Made by a program: the position numbers and the translations under genes. Below are positions 7,146 to 12,369 of a DNA stretch of 35,556 nucleotides, piece by piece. Source of the DNA: a virus. Under the pieces are notes generated by a model. That model saw only the letters and a program-made list of their open reading frames with translations, was not told the DNA's origin and searched no databases. The stretch covers positions 1 to 35,556 of IMG/VR virus record IMGVR_UViG_3300042456_000571. One strand, 5' to 3'. Numbering within the stretch: position 1 is the stretch's first letter; every line of letters starts with the position of its first letter.

Positions 7146-7415
7146 TTATATAAAATATGGTCTAATAGTTAATACACCTACACTAAATCCTAATGCAAAT
7201 GCAAGGGCAATGATAAATCTCCCTTTAAATGTCTTCACTTCAATAGTGTAATGATTCATGGGTAAACATAAGAATGGATTAATAAACACCATACTTATCA
7301 TACCATACCAGTTCTTGTCCATTAAGAATCTGAATCCAGCAATACTGTTAGCTTCTAAGAATATTGCAGATACAAATACTATTAACAGTTTCCACCATGT
7401 GATTTTGTCTTTCAT
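7146..7415 (-). CDS. Small inner-membrane protein (89 aa)
   Basis: The product has about three hydrophobic segments (WWKLLIVFVSAIFLEA at 7-22, WYGMISMVFINPFLCLPM at 36-53, and FIIALAFALGFSVGVLTI at 67-84). It is therefore an integral membrane protein with short loops. I do not recognise a family. It overlaps the stop of the upstream 48-residue gene by four bases (ATGA). It might act on the envelope or in superinfection immunity, but this is not shown by the sequence. Confidence 0.75.
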   Translation of the reverse strand: MKDKITWWKLLIVFVSAIFLEANSIAGFRFLMDKNWYGMISMVFINPFLCLPMNHYTIEVKTFKGRFIIALAFALGFSVGVLTIRPYFI

Positions 7416-7558
7416 TGTTCAAGATATTCTTCTAGGTCTTCTCCTTGTTCATTTTGAAAAATACAAGGACACATACCATTTGTATACCACTCTAGTACAA
7501 TTTTATGTACCTGGTCATCAGTTAATCCTAACTGTTCAATAATTGATATATCTACCAT
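7412..7558 (-). CDS. Short unknown protein (48 aa)
   Basis: The open frame extends upstream to 7618, but that extension would read through a terminator-like hairpin at 7593-7615. I therefore choose the Met codon at 7558, giving MVDISIIEQLGLTDDQVHKI and an acidic end (GEDLEEYLEQ). It looks like a small helical protein with two adjacent Cys (CPC, 30-32). No family is recognised. Confidence 0.65.
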   Translation of the reverse strand: MVDISIIEQLGLTDDQVHKIVLEWYTNGMCPCIFQNEQGEDLEEYLEQ

Positions 7559-7592
7559 AATATTATTTGTTTTTAAATTAAACATAAGAAAT

Positions 7593-7615
7593 AAGGGCTC
7601 CACTACAGAGCCCTT
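7593..7615 (-). terminator. Probable intrinsic terminator after the 48-aa gene
   Basis: Perfect 8-bp stem AAGGGCTC / GAGCCCTT with a 7-base loop. Read leftward it is followed by ATTTCTTATG, a modest T-rich tract. It lies 13 bases past the stop of the gene at 7628-7774. Confidence 0.6.
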
Positions 7616-7627
7616 CAATTTCCCTCC

Positions 7628-7774
7628 TTAATAACCCAACTGTTCAAGTTGGTCTATGTTGGCCTCTACAATATACACACCTTGTGCTATTGTACATGCA
7701 AATGCAATGCTCATTGCAAATGCTAATTGTCTGAAGTGGTAAAATTCCACTGGTTTTAATGTGATTGTTTTCAT
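7628..7774 (-). CDS. Small membrane protein (48 aa) next to tmRNA
   Basis: This short frame starts at an ATG at 7774 and encodes MKTITLKPVEFYHFRQLAFA followed by MSIAFACTIAQGVYIVEANI. The central hydrophobic stretch (about 17-36) should span the membrane once. It lies between the tmRNA terminator and another terminator hairpin, so it may be a single-gene transcript. Its leader carries TCCTTAATAA, shared with two other genes in this region. No family is recognised. Confidence 0.65.
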   Translation of the reverse strand: MKTITLKPVEFYHFRQLAFAMSIAFACTIAQGVYIVEANIDQLEQLGY

Positions 7775-7801
7775 GTTATTTATGTTATTAAGGATTTATA
7801 A

Positions 7802-7829
7802 ATAAAAAAGCCTCTTGTTACAGAGGCTT
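7802..7829 (-). terminator. Intrinsic terminator of the tmRNA gene
   Basis: Read leftward, the 8-bp stem AAGCCTCT / AGAGGCTT with a 6-base loop is followed by TTTTTATT. It starts five bases past the encoded tmRNA 3' end, in the classic position for a terminator. Confidence 0.85.
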
Positions 7830-7833
7830 ATTG

Positions 7834-8154
7834 TGGAGGTGAGGAGAGTCGAACTCCTGTCCAAACTACGTTCATTAATACAATTTATACAGCTTAAAGG
7901 GTCAAGCTAGGCTTGAGCGATTCCACCACTCTATTTAATCTAATAGAGAAATCTTTGAATGTTTAGGCTGCTACAGCAACTTCTTCTCTTAATAAAGAGA
8001 ATACTTTGTTCATGTTAGCTTCGATTTGTGCGTTGTCTCCTAGAGATACTACACGAGTAATAGATTTGCCATTTAATTAATTCACCTTAGTTTACAGTTA
8101 TCTCTCTGGCTGATTGTATTAATTATTGGTAACCTGTCAAAACCAGTCACCCCC
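7834..8154 (-). ncRNA. ssrA: tmRNA (transfer-messenger RNA), phage-encoded
   Basis: tmRNA rescues ribosomes stalled on broken mRNA and, with SmpB, tags the unfinished protein for proteolysis. The 5' end (8154) reads GGGGGTGACTGGTTTTGACA and the 3' end holds a T-arm GGAGTTCGACTCTCC followed by TCACCTCC and discriminator A. GGGGGUGA pairs with UCACCUCC over 8 bp (one G-U) as the acceptor stem. An 11-bp perfect helix P2 joins 8113-8123 to 7874-7884. The CCA end is not encoded (ACAA follows), so it must be added. The tag frame (8040-7963) opens with GGA and encodes 25 residues, GDNAQIEANM... ending EEVAVAA, then TAA; Gly-Glu/Asp-Asn openings and Ala-Ala ends are typical of Bacteroidota tags, but most are 8-15 residues. 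A 7-bp hairpin (TTCTCTT / AAGAGAA) lies inside the tag frame. Mature length is about 321 bases. Confidence 0.95.
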
Positions 8155-8159
8155 ATAAA

Positions 8160-8188
8160 AATCCCTGCAAATATAATTCACAGGGATT
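8160..8188 (-). terminator. Intrinsic terminator of the 110-aa gene, overlapping tmRNA promoter
   Basis: Read leftward, a perfect 8-bp stem AATCCCTG / CAGGGATT with a 13-base loop is followed by TTTAT. It begins 18 bases past the stop of the gene ending at 8206. The loop contains the -7 box of the tmRNA promoter. Confidence 0.75.
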
Positions 8189-8198
8189 AATAAAACAA
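8168..8198 (-). promoter_or_regulatory. Bacteroidota-type promoter of the tmRNA
   Basis: Read leftward, TTG (8198-8196) and TATATTTG (8175-8168) are separated by 20 bases, matching the Bacteroidota consensus TTG-N19/20-TANNTTTG. Initiation would fall about 8-10 bases before the mature tmRNA 5' end at 8154, leaving a short leader for RNase P to remove. Confidence 0.75.
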
Positions 8199-8205
8199 AC
8201 CAAAC

Positions 8206-8538
8206 CTAATCTTTTTGTTCGTTAGCTAATTTCTGTAGTATTTCTACTAAATCATCAGGTAAATCATTCATAGCATTCAAAATATTGTCTAATTGATCTT
8301 TTAAGAAGAATGATGCCATTAGCACCACTTCTGAATAGCTAAACTCTTTAAGACATATCTCAACCAATCCACTTGGTGACATATCTTCTCTAATTTGTTT
8401 ATCTTTATCAAAGACAAAGTTTCTTAATGCTTCATTGCATTTCTCATGCAAATCTTCCATATATTGTGGTGTAACACCAATTGCTTTATGCATTTGCCTT
8501 TTATCATGGTCAAATGTAAATATTGTACTATTTTTCAT
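8206..8538 (-). CDS. Unknown acidic protein (110 aa)
   Basis: I do not recognise this protein. It is soluble and helical, with DHDKRQMHKAIGVTPQYM near the start, an EVVLMASFFLKDQLDNIL segment around 70-88, and a C-terminus DDLVEILQKLANEQKD. Its leader carries TCCTTAATAACA just before the ATG, shared with the genes at 7774 and 9612. A terminator follows the gene, so it is the last gene of the transcript that enters from the right. Confidence 0.75.
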   Translation of the reverse strand: MKNSTIFTFDHDKRQMHKAIGVTPQYMEDLHEKCNEALRNFVFDKDKQIREDMSPSGLVEICLKEFSYSEVVLMASFFLKDQLDNILNAMNDLPDDLVEILQKLANEQKD

Positions 8539-8550
8539 TGTTATTAAGGA

Positions 8551-8706
8551 TTATTGTTCTATTGTTTGTCTTAAACTTACTGTTTTCTCTCTTACAATTC
8601 CATGTCTGAAATTATATAACACTTCAACCACCAACCTTTTAGACTTAATGTGTCTAAGAGAATTTGTTGATGCTACCAATGTACCTTTAAGAATTCTACG
8701 TCTCAT
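8551..8706 (-). CDS. Small basic protein (51 aa)
   Basis: This short frame starts at 8706 with an ATGA overlap with the stop of the 83-residue gene, which supports it as real. It encodes MRRRILKGTLVASTNSLRHI and continues with KSKRLVVEVLYNFRHGIVRE. The strong positive charge suggests RNA or DNA binding. No family is recognised. Confidence 0.7.
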   Translation of the reverse strand: MRRRILKGTLVASTNSLRHIKSKRLVVEVLYNFRHGIVREKTVSLRQTIEQ

Positions 8707-8954
8707 GGTAATAAACGTATTAAATTTAATGTAGCACTAATAACTAAAACAATACCACATATAAATAGTGCACGCTGTGAACGTACGTTTTCTTTTCTGT
8801 GTAGTTCTATTTCTAGTTCACATAGTTCAATGATTCTATTCTTACCATCAATGATTTCATTAGCTATTGTTAGCAATCTTTGTTGTCTCTCTATTAGTTC
8901 TTCTAATAGCTCTACCTTGTAGACAATCGGTTCTTTTTGTTCTTTTTGTGCCAT
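8703..8954 (-). CDS. Coiled-coil protein with C-terminal membrane anchor (83 aa)
   Basis: The first 60 residues are a charged heptad-like helix (VELLEELIERQQRLLTIANE, then RIIELCELEIELHRKE) and residues 62-81 form a hydrophobic helix (ALFICGIVLVISATLNLIRL). It is probably anchored in the inner membrane by its tail, with the coiled coil in the cytoplasm. Reversed orientation, with the coil on the outside as in an inner-membrane spanin, would need an N-terminal anchor, so this is not a typical i-spanin. Its leader is nearly identical to that of the gene at 9076. Confidence 0.75.
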   Translation of the reverse strand: MAQKEQKEPIVYKVELLEELIERQQRLLTIANEIIDGKNRIIELCELEIELHRKENVRSQRALFICGIVLVISATLNLIRLLP

Positions 8955-8974
8955 GTTAATTAGTGTTTAGTTTA

Positions 8975-9076
8975 TTATAAATGAGATTTAATTACTGCGA
9001 ACATAAATATACCCCATAATATGATTATTCCTACTTTTGCTACATTAGCTGCTTGTTGTATTTGATCTTTTTTCAT
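8975..9076 (-). CDS. Single-span mini membrane protein (33 aa)
   Basis: The frame from 9076 encodes MKKDQIQQAANVAKVGIIIL followed by WGIFMFAVIKSHL. The hydrophobic part (about 14-29) spans the membrane once. Its leader (AACTAAATACTAATCAAG before ATG) is almost the same as that of the 83-residue gene downstream. Holins and lysis regulators can be this small, but function is unknown. Confidence 0.6.
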   Translation of the reverse strand: MKKDQIQQAANVAKVGIIILWGIFMFAVIKSHL

Positions 9077-9092
9077 CTTGATTAGTATTTAG

Positions 9093-9197
9093 TTAGTCTT
9101 CATCTTTAAATATCTTCTTGCCAAAGTATAGAAATACTCTAGCAACCAGTAGCCACAAGACTATGCTTATGACTACCTTTGCTAAAAACTCTCCCAT
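9093..9197 (-). CDS. Single-span mini membrane protein (34 aa)
   Basis: The open frame runs back to 9311, but that part overlaps a better gene (9199-9360), so I choose the Met at 9197. The 34 residues read GEFLAKVVISIVLWLLVARV with a basic-acidic tail (FGKKIFKDED). The start lies one base after the upstream gene's stop, as expected for coupled genes. A small membrane protein of unknown role. Confidence 0.6.
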   Translation of the reverse strand: MGEFLAKVVISIVLWLLVARVFLYFGKKIFKDED

Positions 9198-9198
9198 A

Positions 9199-9360
9199 CT
9201 ATTTACGTTTTTCTGATATCTCCATACCAATAATGATTGGAAGAGTGATTGGACTAAGAGCCCAAATGAAATATGCTTCTGTTGGAACAGATTTATCTTT
9301 ATAAGATTCAATGATCATACCTAGTGTAACCAAGTATGAAATAATAATATATAACATCAT
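9199..9360 (-). CDS. Two-span mini membrane protein (53 aa)
   Basis: The frame from 9360 encodes two hydrophobic segments, MMLYIIISYLVTLGMIIESY and YFIWALSPITLPIIIGMEIS, with a short polar loop and a KRK end. The small size, two helices and positive tail are what small phage holins often look like, but also many other membrane peptides. It lies in a cluster of membrane genes, and no endolysin is visible beside it. Confidence 0.6.
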   Translation of the reverse strand: MMLYIIISYLVTLGMIIESYKDKSVPTEAYFIWALSPITLPIIIGMEISEKRK

Positions 9361-9372
9361 AATGTATATGTA

Positions 9373-9489
9373 TTAAAAGATTAATAATGGCACTATATAA
9401 AACATATCTAATGCTAGACATATCAATAATGCTTGAACGTGTTCTTTTCTTGTGCCTTTGAAGTTTGGCATGATGCATAATGTTATCAT
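9373..9489 (-). CDS. Mini membrane protein (38 aa)
   Basis: The frame from 9489 encodes MITLCIMPNFKGTRKEHVQA followed by the hydrophobic segment LLICLALDMFYIVPLLIF. It begins three bases after the lipoprotein gene ends. It fits the pattern of adjacent one- and two-span membrane genes. No family is recognised. Confidence 0.5.
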   Translation of the reverse strand: MITLCIMPNFKGTRKEHVQALLICLALDMFYIVPLLIF

Positions 9490-9492
9490 AAT

Positions 9493-9612
9493 CTATACAT
9501 GTCTATGAGTTGCCCAATATCTTCTTTGTTGTGCACATCTAGATGCACAGCTCTCTAATGTAAGAGCAATAAGTAATAATGCTACAAGAGCATAAGTTTT
9601 TGAATTTTTCAT
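9493..9612 (-). CDS. Small lipoprotein (39 aa)
   Basis: The open frame extends to 9720, but the good start is the Met at 9612: MKNSKTYALVALLLIALTLE then SC. This is a lipoprotein signal peptide (basic N-end, hydrophobic core 7-19, lipobox LESC with Cys22). The mature part would be only 18 residues, basic and aromatic (ASRCAQQRRYWATHRHV). Phage o-spanins (Rz1-like) are small lipoproteins, so an envelope role in lysis is possible. Lysogeny-type surface exclusion is an alternative. The leader contains TCCTTAATAA. Confidence 0.7.
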   Translation of the reverse strand: MKNSKTYALVALLLIALTLESCASRCAQQRRYWATHRHV

Positions 9613-9640
9613 GTTGTTTATTATTAAGGAGGTTAAAAAT

Positions 9641-9705
9641 ATACACACCACTAAACCATGCTTTACAGAATGTAGGTTTATAGCCTGCGAACATGTGATG
9701 TGTAT
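9641..9705 (-). ncRNA. Candidate structured RNA in a gene-free stretch
   Basis: An outer stem ATACACACCAC (9641-9651) / GTGATGTGTAT (9695-9705) pairs over 11 positions with one wobble or mismatch. Directly inside it TAAACC (9652-9657) pairs with GGTTTA (9675-9680), and TACA-GAA-TGTA forms the tip. An asymmetric 14-base strand (9681-9694) is left unpaired. It lies in the leader of the lipoprotein gene. Strand is taken from that gene; the other strand folds equally well. Confidence 0.45.
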
Positions 9706-9740
9706 TTTGGTTAAGCCCAAGAGAGCTAATAATTAATATT

Positions 9741-10005
9741 CTATATATAGATATAAACTTATAATCATACATAGAAGAAATGTTTTGCTTGTTTATGCAT
9801 TGATGTTTGTTAATGCTATATATATTTGCTTATCTGGTGATGTTTGTTGTTTGTTTATTAGCACCTTTTATGCTATGAAGGTCTACACTGCTATTCTTTT
9901 ATTCCCACAAAAAAAGTTTTTTCCTATATATAGGAGAAAGTTTTCTTTATATGTGTGTGCAGTGTTAATCGCCCACCCTATTTCTTTATCCCACCCTATA
10001 TATAG
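9741..10005. repeat. Cluster of CTATATATAG palindromes and CCCACCCTAT direct repeats
   Basis: CTATATATAG occurs at 9741-9750, 9924-9933 and 9996-10005, and a one-base variant at 9816-9825. The copy at 9924 sits inside the longer palindrome CCTATATATAGG. Two copies of CCCACCCTAT lie 18 bases apart (9972 and 9990). The stretch between the lipoprotein gene and the next gene holds no convincing gene; these repeats may be operators, protein-binding or origin elements. Confidence 0.5.
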
Positions 10006-10042
10006 ATAGAAAAAGAAAGCCTGCTCAATTAAGAACAGGCTT
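10006..10042 (-). terminator. Intrinsic terminator of the 133-aa gene
   Basis: Read leftward, a 10-bp stem AAGCCTGTTC / GAGCAGGCTT (one G-U) with a 6-base loop is followed by TCTTTTTCT. It starts about nine bases past the stop at 10051. Confidence 0.8.
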
Positions 10043-10050
10043 GTTTGGTG

Positions 10051-10452
10051 TTAGATGGCAAGTTCTAACAATGCGTTAACATTAGACTCTGTTAATCCTG
10101 CGCTACTTGCAGTAGATTTTACCGCTTGTCTTTTAAGGATTTCCAATGAGAAATCATCAGCATAGTCTTCAGCCAATGCTTGAGCACTTGTGAAGATGTC
10201 AATAACATCTTCTCTTGTGAATGTGCTGTTAGTACCGTCTGCATTGATTAATGGATTTCCATTATCATCAAGGTTGTTGTATGTGAATTCGTTCACATTG
10301 ATGTAAAGAGGAAATGTTATGTCCTCAATTTTAGACCACCCTTTTTCCGTTACTAATGATTTAGGACAAAAGTAAGCATTTCTTGCTTTGTCGATTAACA
10401 TTAGATTTCCTGCTTGGCTGAATGCGCCTCTTGTTACTTTTAAACTTTTCAT
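10051..10452 (-). CDS. Unknown protein (133 aa), first leftward gene with a strong terminator
   Basis: I do not recognise this protein. The chosen start at 10452 gives MKSLKVTRGAFSQAGNLMLI and follows an A-rich leader; a longer start at 10497 would add 15 residues. The body is mixed alpha/beta with a polar loop (NNLDDNGNPLINADGTNSTF), then a helical acidic end (QALAEDYADDFSLEILKR). It is set off from its neighbours by its own terminator and a structured leader, so it is probably transcribed alone and may be expressed at a high level early in infection. No function can be assigned. Confidence 0.75.
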   Translation of the reverse strand: MKSLKVTRGAFSQAGNLMLIDKARNAYFCPKSLVTEKGWSKIEDITFPLYINVNEFTYNNLDDNGNPLINADGTNSTFTREDVIDIFTSAQALAEDYADDFSLEILKRQAVKSTASSAGLTESNVNALLELAI

Positions 10453-10557
10453 TTGTTCTGTGTTTTTAAAGTTATTAAATGATTTTATGTTGAGCACTTT
10501 ACTCCGATTGTTGAAGGGGTTTTAGAATGGAACCCGTAATCCATTGGTTTTGAAAGA

Positions 10558-10654
10558 AAGGCTTACTCGTGTGACCTCTGTAATCATGATGTATCATTCA
10601 ACATCTTACCTTATCAAGGATTCAATTACTATTCGGATTGAAGGAGTAAGCCTT
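10558..10654 (-). ncRNA. Candidate multi-branch RNA in the leader of the 133-aa gene
   Basis: A perfect 11-bp closing stem, AAGGCTTACTC at 10558-10568 and GAGTAAGCCTT at 10644-10654, encloses three hairpins: TTCAAT / ATTGAA, CCTT-GAT-AAGG and GATGT / ACATC. Read leftward the closing stem is followed by TCTTTC, so it might also act as an attenuator. It lies between the genes at 10660-10791 and 10051-10452. Confidence 0.5.
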
Positions 10655-10659
10655 ATAGA

Positions 10660-10791
10660 CTATTCTACTTTGTATGCTACTATCTCTTGTTCATCGAACC
10701 CTACCGAAAGAATATCTTTTTTTGTTGGATAATGGTCAAAGATTTCTAAAGTTATTCCTCTAGTAAGATAGATTGTTGTGTAGTATTTCAT
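10660..10791 (-). CDS. Small protein (43 aa), first leftward gene of the block
   Basis: The frame from 10791 encodes MKYYTTIYLTRGITLEIFDH and then YPTKKDILSVGFDEQEIVAY, ending KVE. It reads like a small beta-alpha protein, and it is the first gene left of the divergent control region, where phages often put early host-takeover genes. No family is recognised. Confidence 0.65.
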   Translation of the reverse strand: MKYYTTIYLTRGITLEIFDHYPTKKDILSVGFDEQEIVAYKVE

Positions 10792-11001
10792 AATGGTTGT
10801 GTTTTTTTATTAATTGATTAATGTAGTTTCAGATTATCACTAGCAGTATTAGAAGTGTGGGGGGTACCCACAACCTCTCAAATTGTATGGGGGGTCTTGA
10901 TATGGAGTGGTCAACACTGCCACACACACAATAGGTTTTGGAGGTGGCTAAAAAATTTTTGAAAAAAAATTTGGTGGGTATATATTTTATGTACTACCTT
11001 T

Positions 11002-11015
11002 GGTGGGTGGGTGGG
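11002..11015 (+). other. G-quadruplex candidate
   Basis: The bases GGTGGGTGGGTGGG contain four G runs with single-T loops, which can form a stable two-tetrad parallel quadruplex (three tetrads if the first run is extended by a bulge). It sits about 80 bases upstream of the rightward promoter. Confidence 0.5.
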
Positions 11016-11094
11016 TTTGTCTAGATAGAAGATGTTATCTATACAGATTTCTTACATAATATAGCATAGGGATTAAATATTTTTATCTAATGTG

Positions 11095-11124
11095 TTGATT
11101 ATAAATATTTATTATCTATCTTTG
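11095..11124 (+). promoter_or_regulatory. Bacteroidota-type promoter of the rightward block
   Basis: TTG (11095-11097) and TATCTTTG (11117-11124) are separated by exactly 19 bases, a full match to TTG-N19-TANNTTTG. Transcription would start near 11130, about 20 bases before the first rightward gene. It should be recognised by the host's primary sigma factor. Confidence 0.85.
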
Positions 11125-11148
11125 TCCATAGAATGTCAAAACTAAATT

Positions 11149-11553
11149 ATGGAACCAACAAAGATTATAGTACAAAGACTGAAGAAGGAAGTAGATAGTG
11201 ATATGCAATTAGCTATGAAATACTATTCTATTCTATCTGCTATAAATTCTCTCAATCTAACTGAAAGAGAGATTCAACTCATATCCTTTACAGCTATAAA
11301 AGGTAACATTACATATGCTAATGTGAGAGAGGAGTTTTGTAAAACTTACAACAGTACGTCTCCATCTATCAATAACATCATATCCAAACTTAAGAAGGTG
11401 GGAATATTCATTAAGGAGAATGGTAAAGTGAAAGTGAACCCCATTATTGTTATTGATTTCAAGAAAGATTTAACGTTAGAAATAAAGCTAGTACATGGAG
11501 AAGCCAATATCAATGTCAGTGAAGGAGTGGATAATCAAGAGGATGTCCGTTAA
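11149..11553 (+). CDS. Winged-helix-like protein, first gene of the rightward block
   Basis: The 134-residue product has a helical core (MQLAMKYYSILSAINSLNL), then LTEREIQLISFTAI, a second helix pair with SPSINNIISKLKKVGIFIKE and a hairpin NGKVKVNPII. That is the layout of a winged helix: a recognition helix around 80-92 followed by a beta wing. It is probably a DNA-binding protein acting on rightward transcription or packaging. A similar small gene stands before the HU/IHF-like gene in crAss-like genomes. The last 59 bases overlap the next gene in another frame. Confidence 0.75.
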   Translation: MEPTKIIVQRLKKEVDSDMQLAMKYYSILSAINSLNLTEREIQLISFTAIKGNITYANVREEFCKTYNSTSPSINNIISKLKKVGIFIKENGKVKVNPIIVIDFKKDLTLEIKLVHGEANINVSEGVDNQEDVR

Positions 11554-11857
11554 CATGGTGATATCAGAGAAGACACTTGATGCTGTTGTTACACATCAGT
11601 TTGATTCTGCCAATGATGCATTAAATATAAATAAGAGTGTGGAGATTTCTGGGTTTGGTAAGTTTTATTTTAACCAGAAGAAAGCTCTTGCACAATACAA
11701 TAAGTTGTTAGCTATTAAGAAAGCATATGAGAATATGTTAGCAGATGAGAATACCTCTGACGTGAAACGAAACGCTGTAGAACTTAAATTACAAATAATA
11801 GAATCCAGTATTAAAACCTTAAAACCAAAGATAAATGAGCCTGGGACAAATTTATGA
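11495..11857 (+). CDS. HU/IHF-like DNA-bending protein
   Basis: Residues 1-60 contain the HU/IHF signature: a helical start (MSVKEWIIKRMSVN), VVTHQFDSANDAL and the strand VEISGFGKFYFNQKKA (49-64), which matches the 'V.l.GFG.F' segment before the DNA-binding arms of HU/IHF. The long beta arm with its Pro is replaced by a helical tail (66-120), so DNA binding may differ from bacterial IHF. crAss-like phages carry such IHF-like genes near their structural module. It may organise phage DNA for packaging or transcription. Its start lies inside the previous gene; an alternative Met is residue 7. Confidence 0.85.
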   Translation: MEKPISMSVKEWIIKRMSVNMVISEKTLDAVVTHQFDSANDALNINKSVEISGFGKFYFNQKKALAQYNKLLAIKKAYENMLADENTSDVKRNAVELKLQIIESSIKTLKPKINEPGTNL

Positions 11858-12107
11858 AGGATGGAAGAATCATCTTCTACCTGAGGAAAGAAATAAAGCT
11901 TTTATAGAACATGTTAGTCTTGAAAGATTAGCTATATGTCAAGCTTGTGATGAGCATTCTTCTAATAAGAAGGATTATAAATCAAGAAGGCCTGATGCAC
12001 ATTGCACAAATTGTGGATGTACATTGGCTGCAAAGACAAAATGTTTAACATGCGATTGCCCATTGAAGAAGTGGGTAGCACAATCATTACCAGATGAGAC
12101 TACGTAA
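11835..12107 (+). CDS. Cys-rich zinc-binding protein (90 aa)
   Basis: Eight cysteines occur as C35xxC38, C57xxC60xC62 and C70xxC73xC75, with His56, so two zinc sites are likely. The N-terminal third is helical (WKNHLLPEERNKAFIEHVSL) and the C-terminal third ends LKKWVAQSLPDETT. Such zinc modules usually bind nucleic acid or another protein. It overlaps the HU/IHF-like gene by 23 bases and the next gene by 14. Confidence 0.8.
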   Translation: MSLGQIYEGWKNHLLPEERNKAFIEHVSLERLAICQACDEHSSNKKDYKSRRPDAHCTNCGCTLAAKTKCLTCDCPLKKWVAQSLPDETT

Positions 12108-12369
12108 AATTCCATTGGAGAGCCTTATTAACCTACTAGCAGATCTATATGATGGAGGTGCTGATTATATCGACATTACAGCTGAGTCAACAGAGAATGA
12201 TGATCCAGACCAAATGAAGATAACAGTGAAGCCTGAATATATGTCTGAAGATCTAGATACTATCAGAAAGATAGAAATAGATTTTACAGAAGAGGATGAT
12301 GAGGATGACAATGTGAAGGGTGGTACCAATATAAGTCTTTCTGATGAGGATATAAATGATCTGATATGA
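12094..12369 (+). CDS. Acidic protein (91 aa) before the terminase genes
   Basis: I do not recognise this protein. It is strongly acidic, with DGGADYIDITAESTENDDPDQ, EIDFTEEDDEDDN and a final LSDEDINDLI. It looks like a small beta domain followed by a charged tail. Stop and start overlap neighbours by four bases or more, so it belongs to the packed head operon. Confidence 0.75.
   Translation: MRLRKIPLESLINLLADLYDGGADYIDITAESTENDDPDQMKITVKPEYMSEDLDTIRKIEIDFTEEDDEDDNVKGGTNISLSDEDINDLI

Larger units (their letters stand above)
10792..11148. other. Divergent intergenic control region
   Basis: About 357 bases without a gene separate the leftward and rightward blocks. It holds a hairpin GTGGG-GGTA-CCCAC near 10857, further G runs, A-tracts (AAAAAATTTTTGAAAAAAAA near 10950-10970) of the bent-DNA kind, a G-rich quadruplex candidate and the rightward promoter. 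The base composition differs sharply from neighbouring genes. It is a good candidate for the control switch and possibly an origin of replication. Confidence 0.6.

Noticed and set aside
7412-7618. 68-residue start of the 7412 gene
   Set aside because: The upstream part would read through a terminator hairpin; the Met at 7558 gives a sensible 48-residue protein.
7863-8150. A tRNA gene or a group I intron in the gap
   Set aside because: The 5' and 3' ends, helix P2 and tag frame fit tmRNA as one gene; there is no separate cloverleaf or intron core.
9539-9772. Leftward 77-residue frame overlapping the lipoprotein gene
   Set aside because: It runs through the structured stretch in another frame; the lipoprotein frame has a clear signal peptide.
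9785-10009. Rightward 74-residue open frame in the gene-poor stretch
   Set aside because: Odd composition, no neighbour on this strand, no leader, and it overlaps the repeats and a terminator for the opposite strand.
10544-10732. Rightward 62-residue frame
   Set aside because: It is antisense to the candidate RNA and to the 43-residue gene and has no protein-like features.
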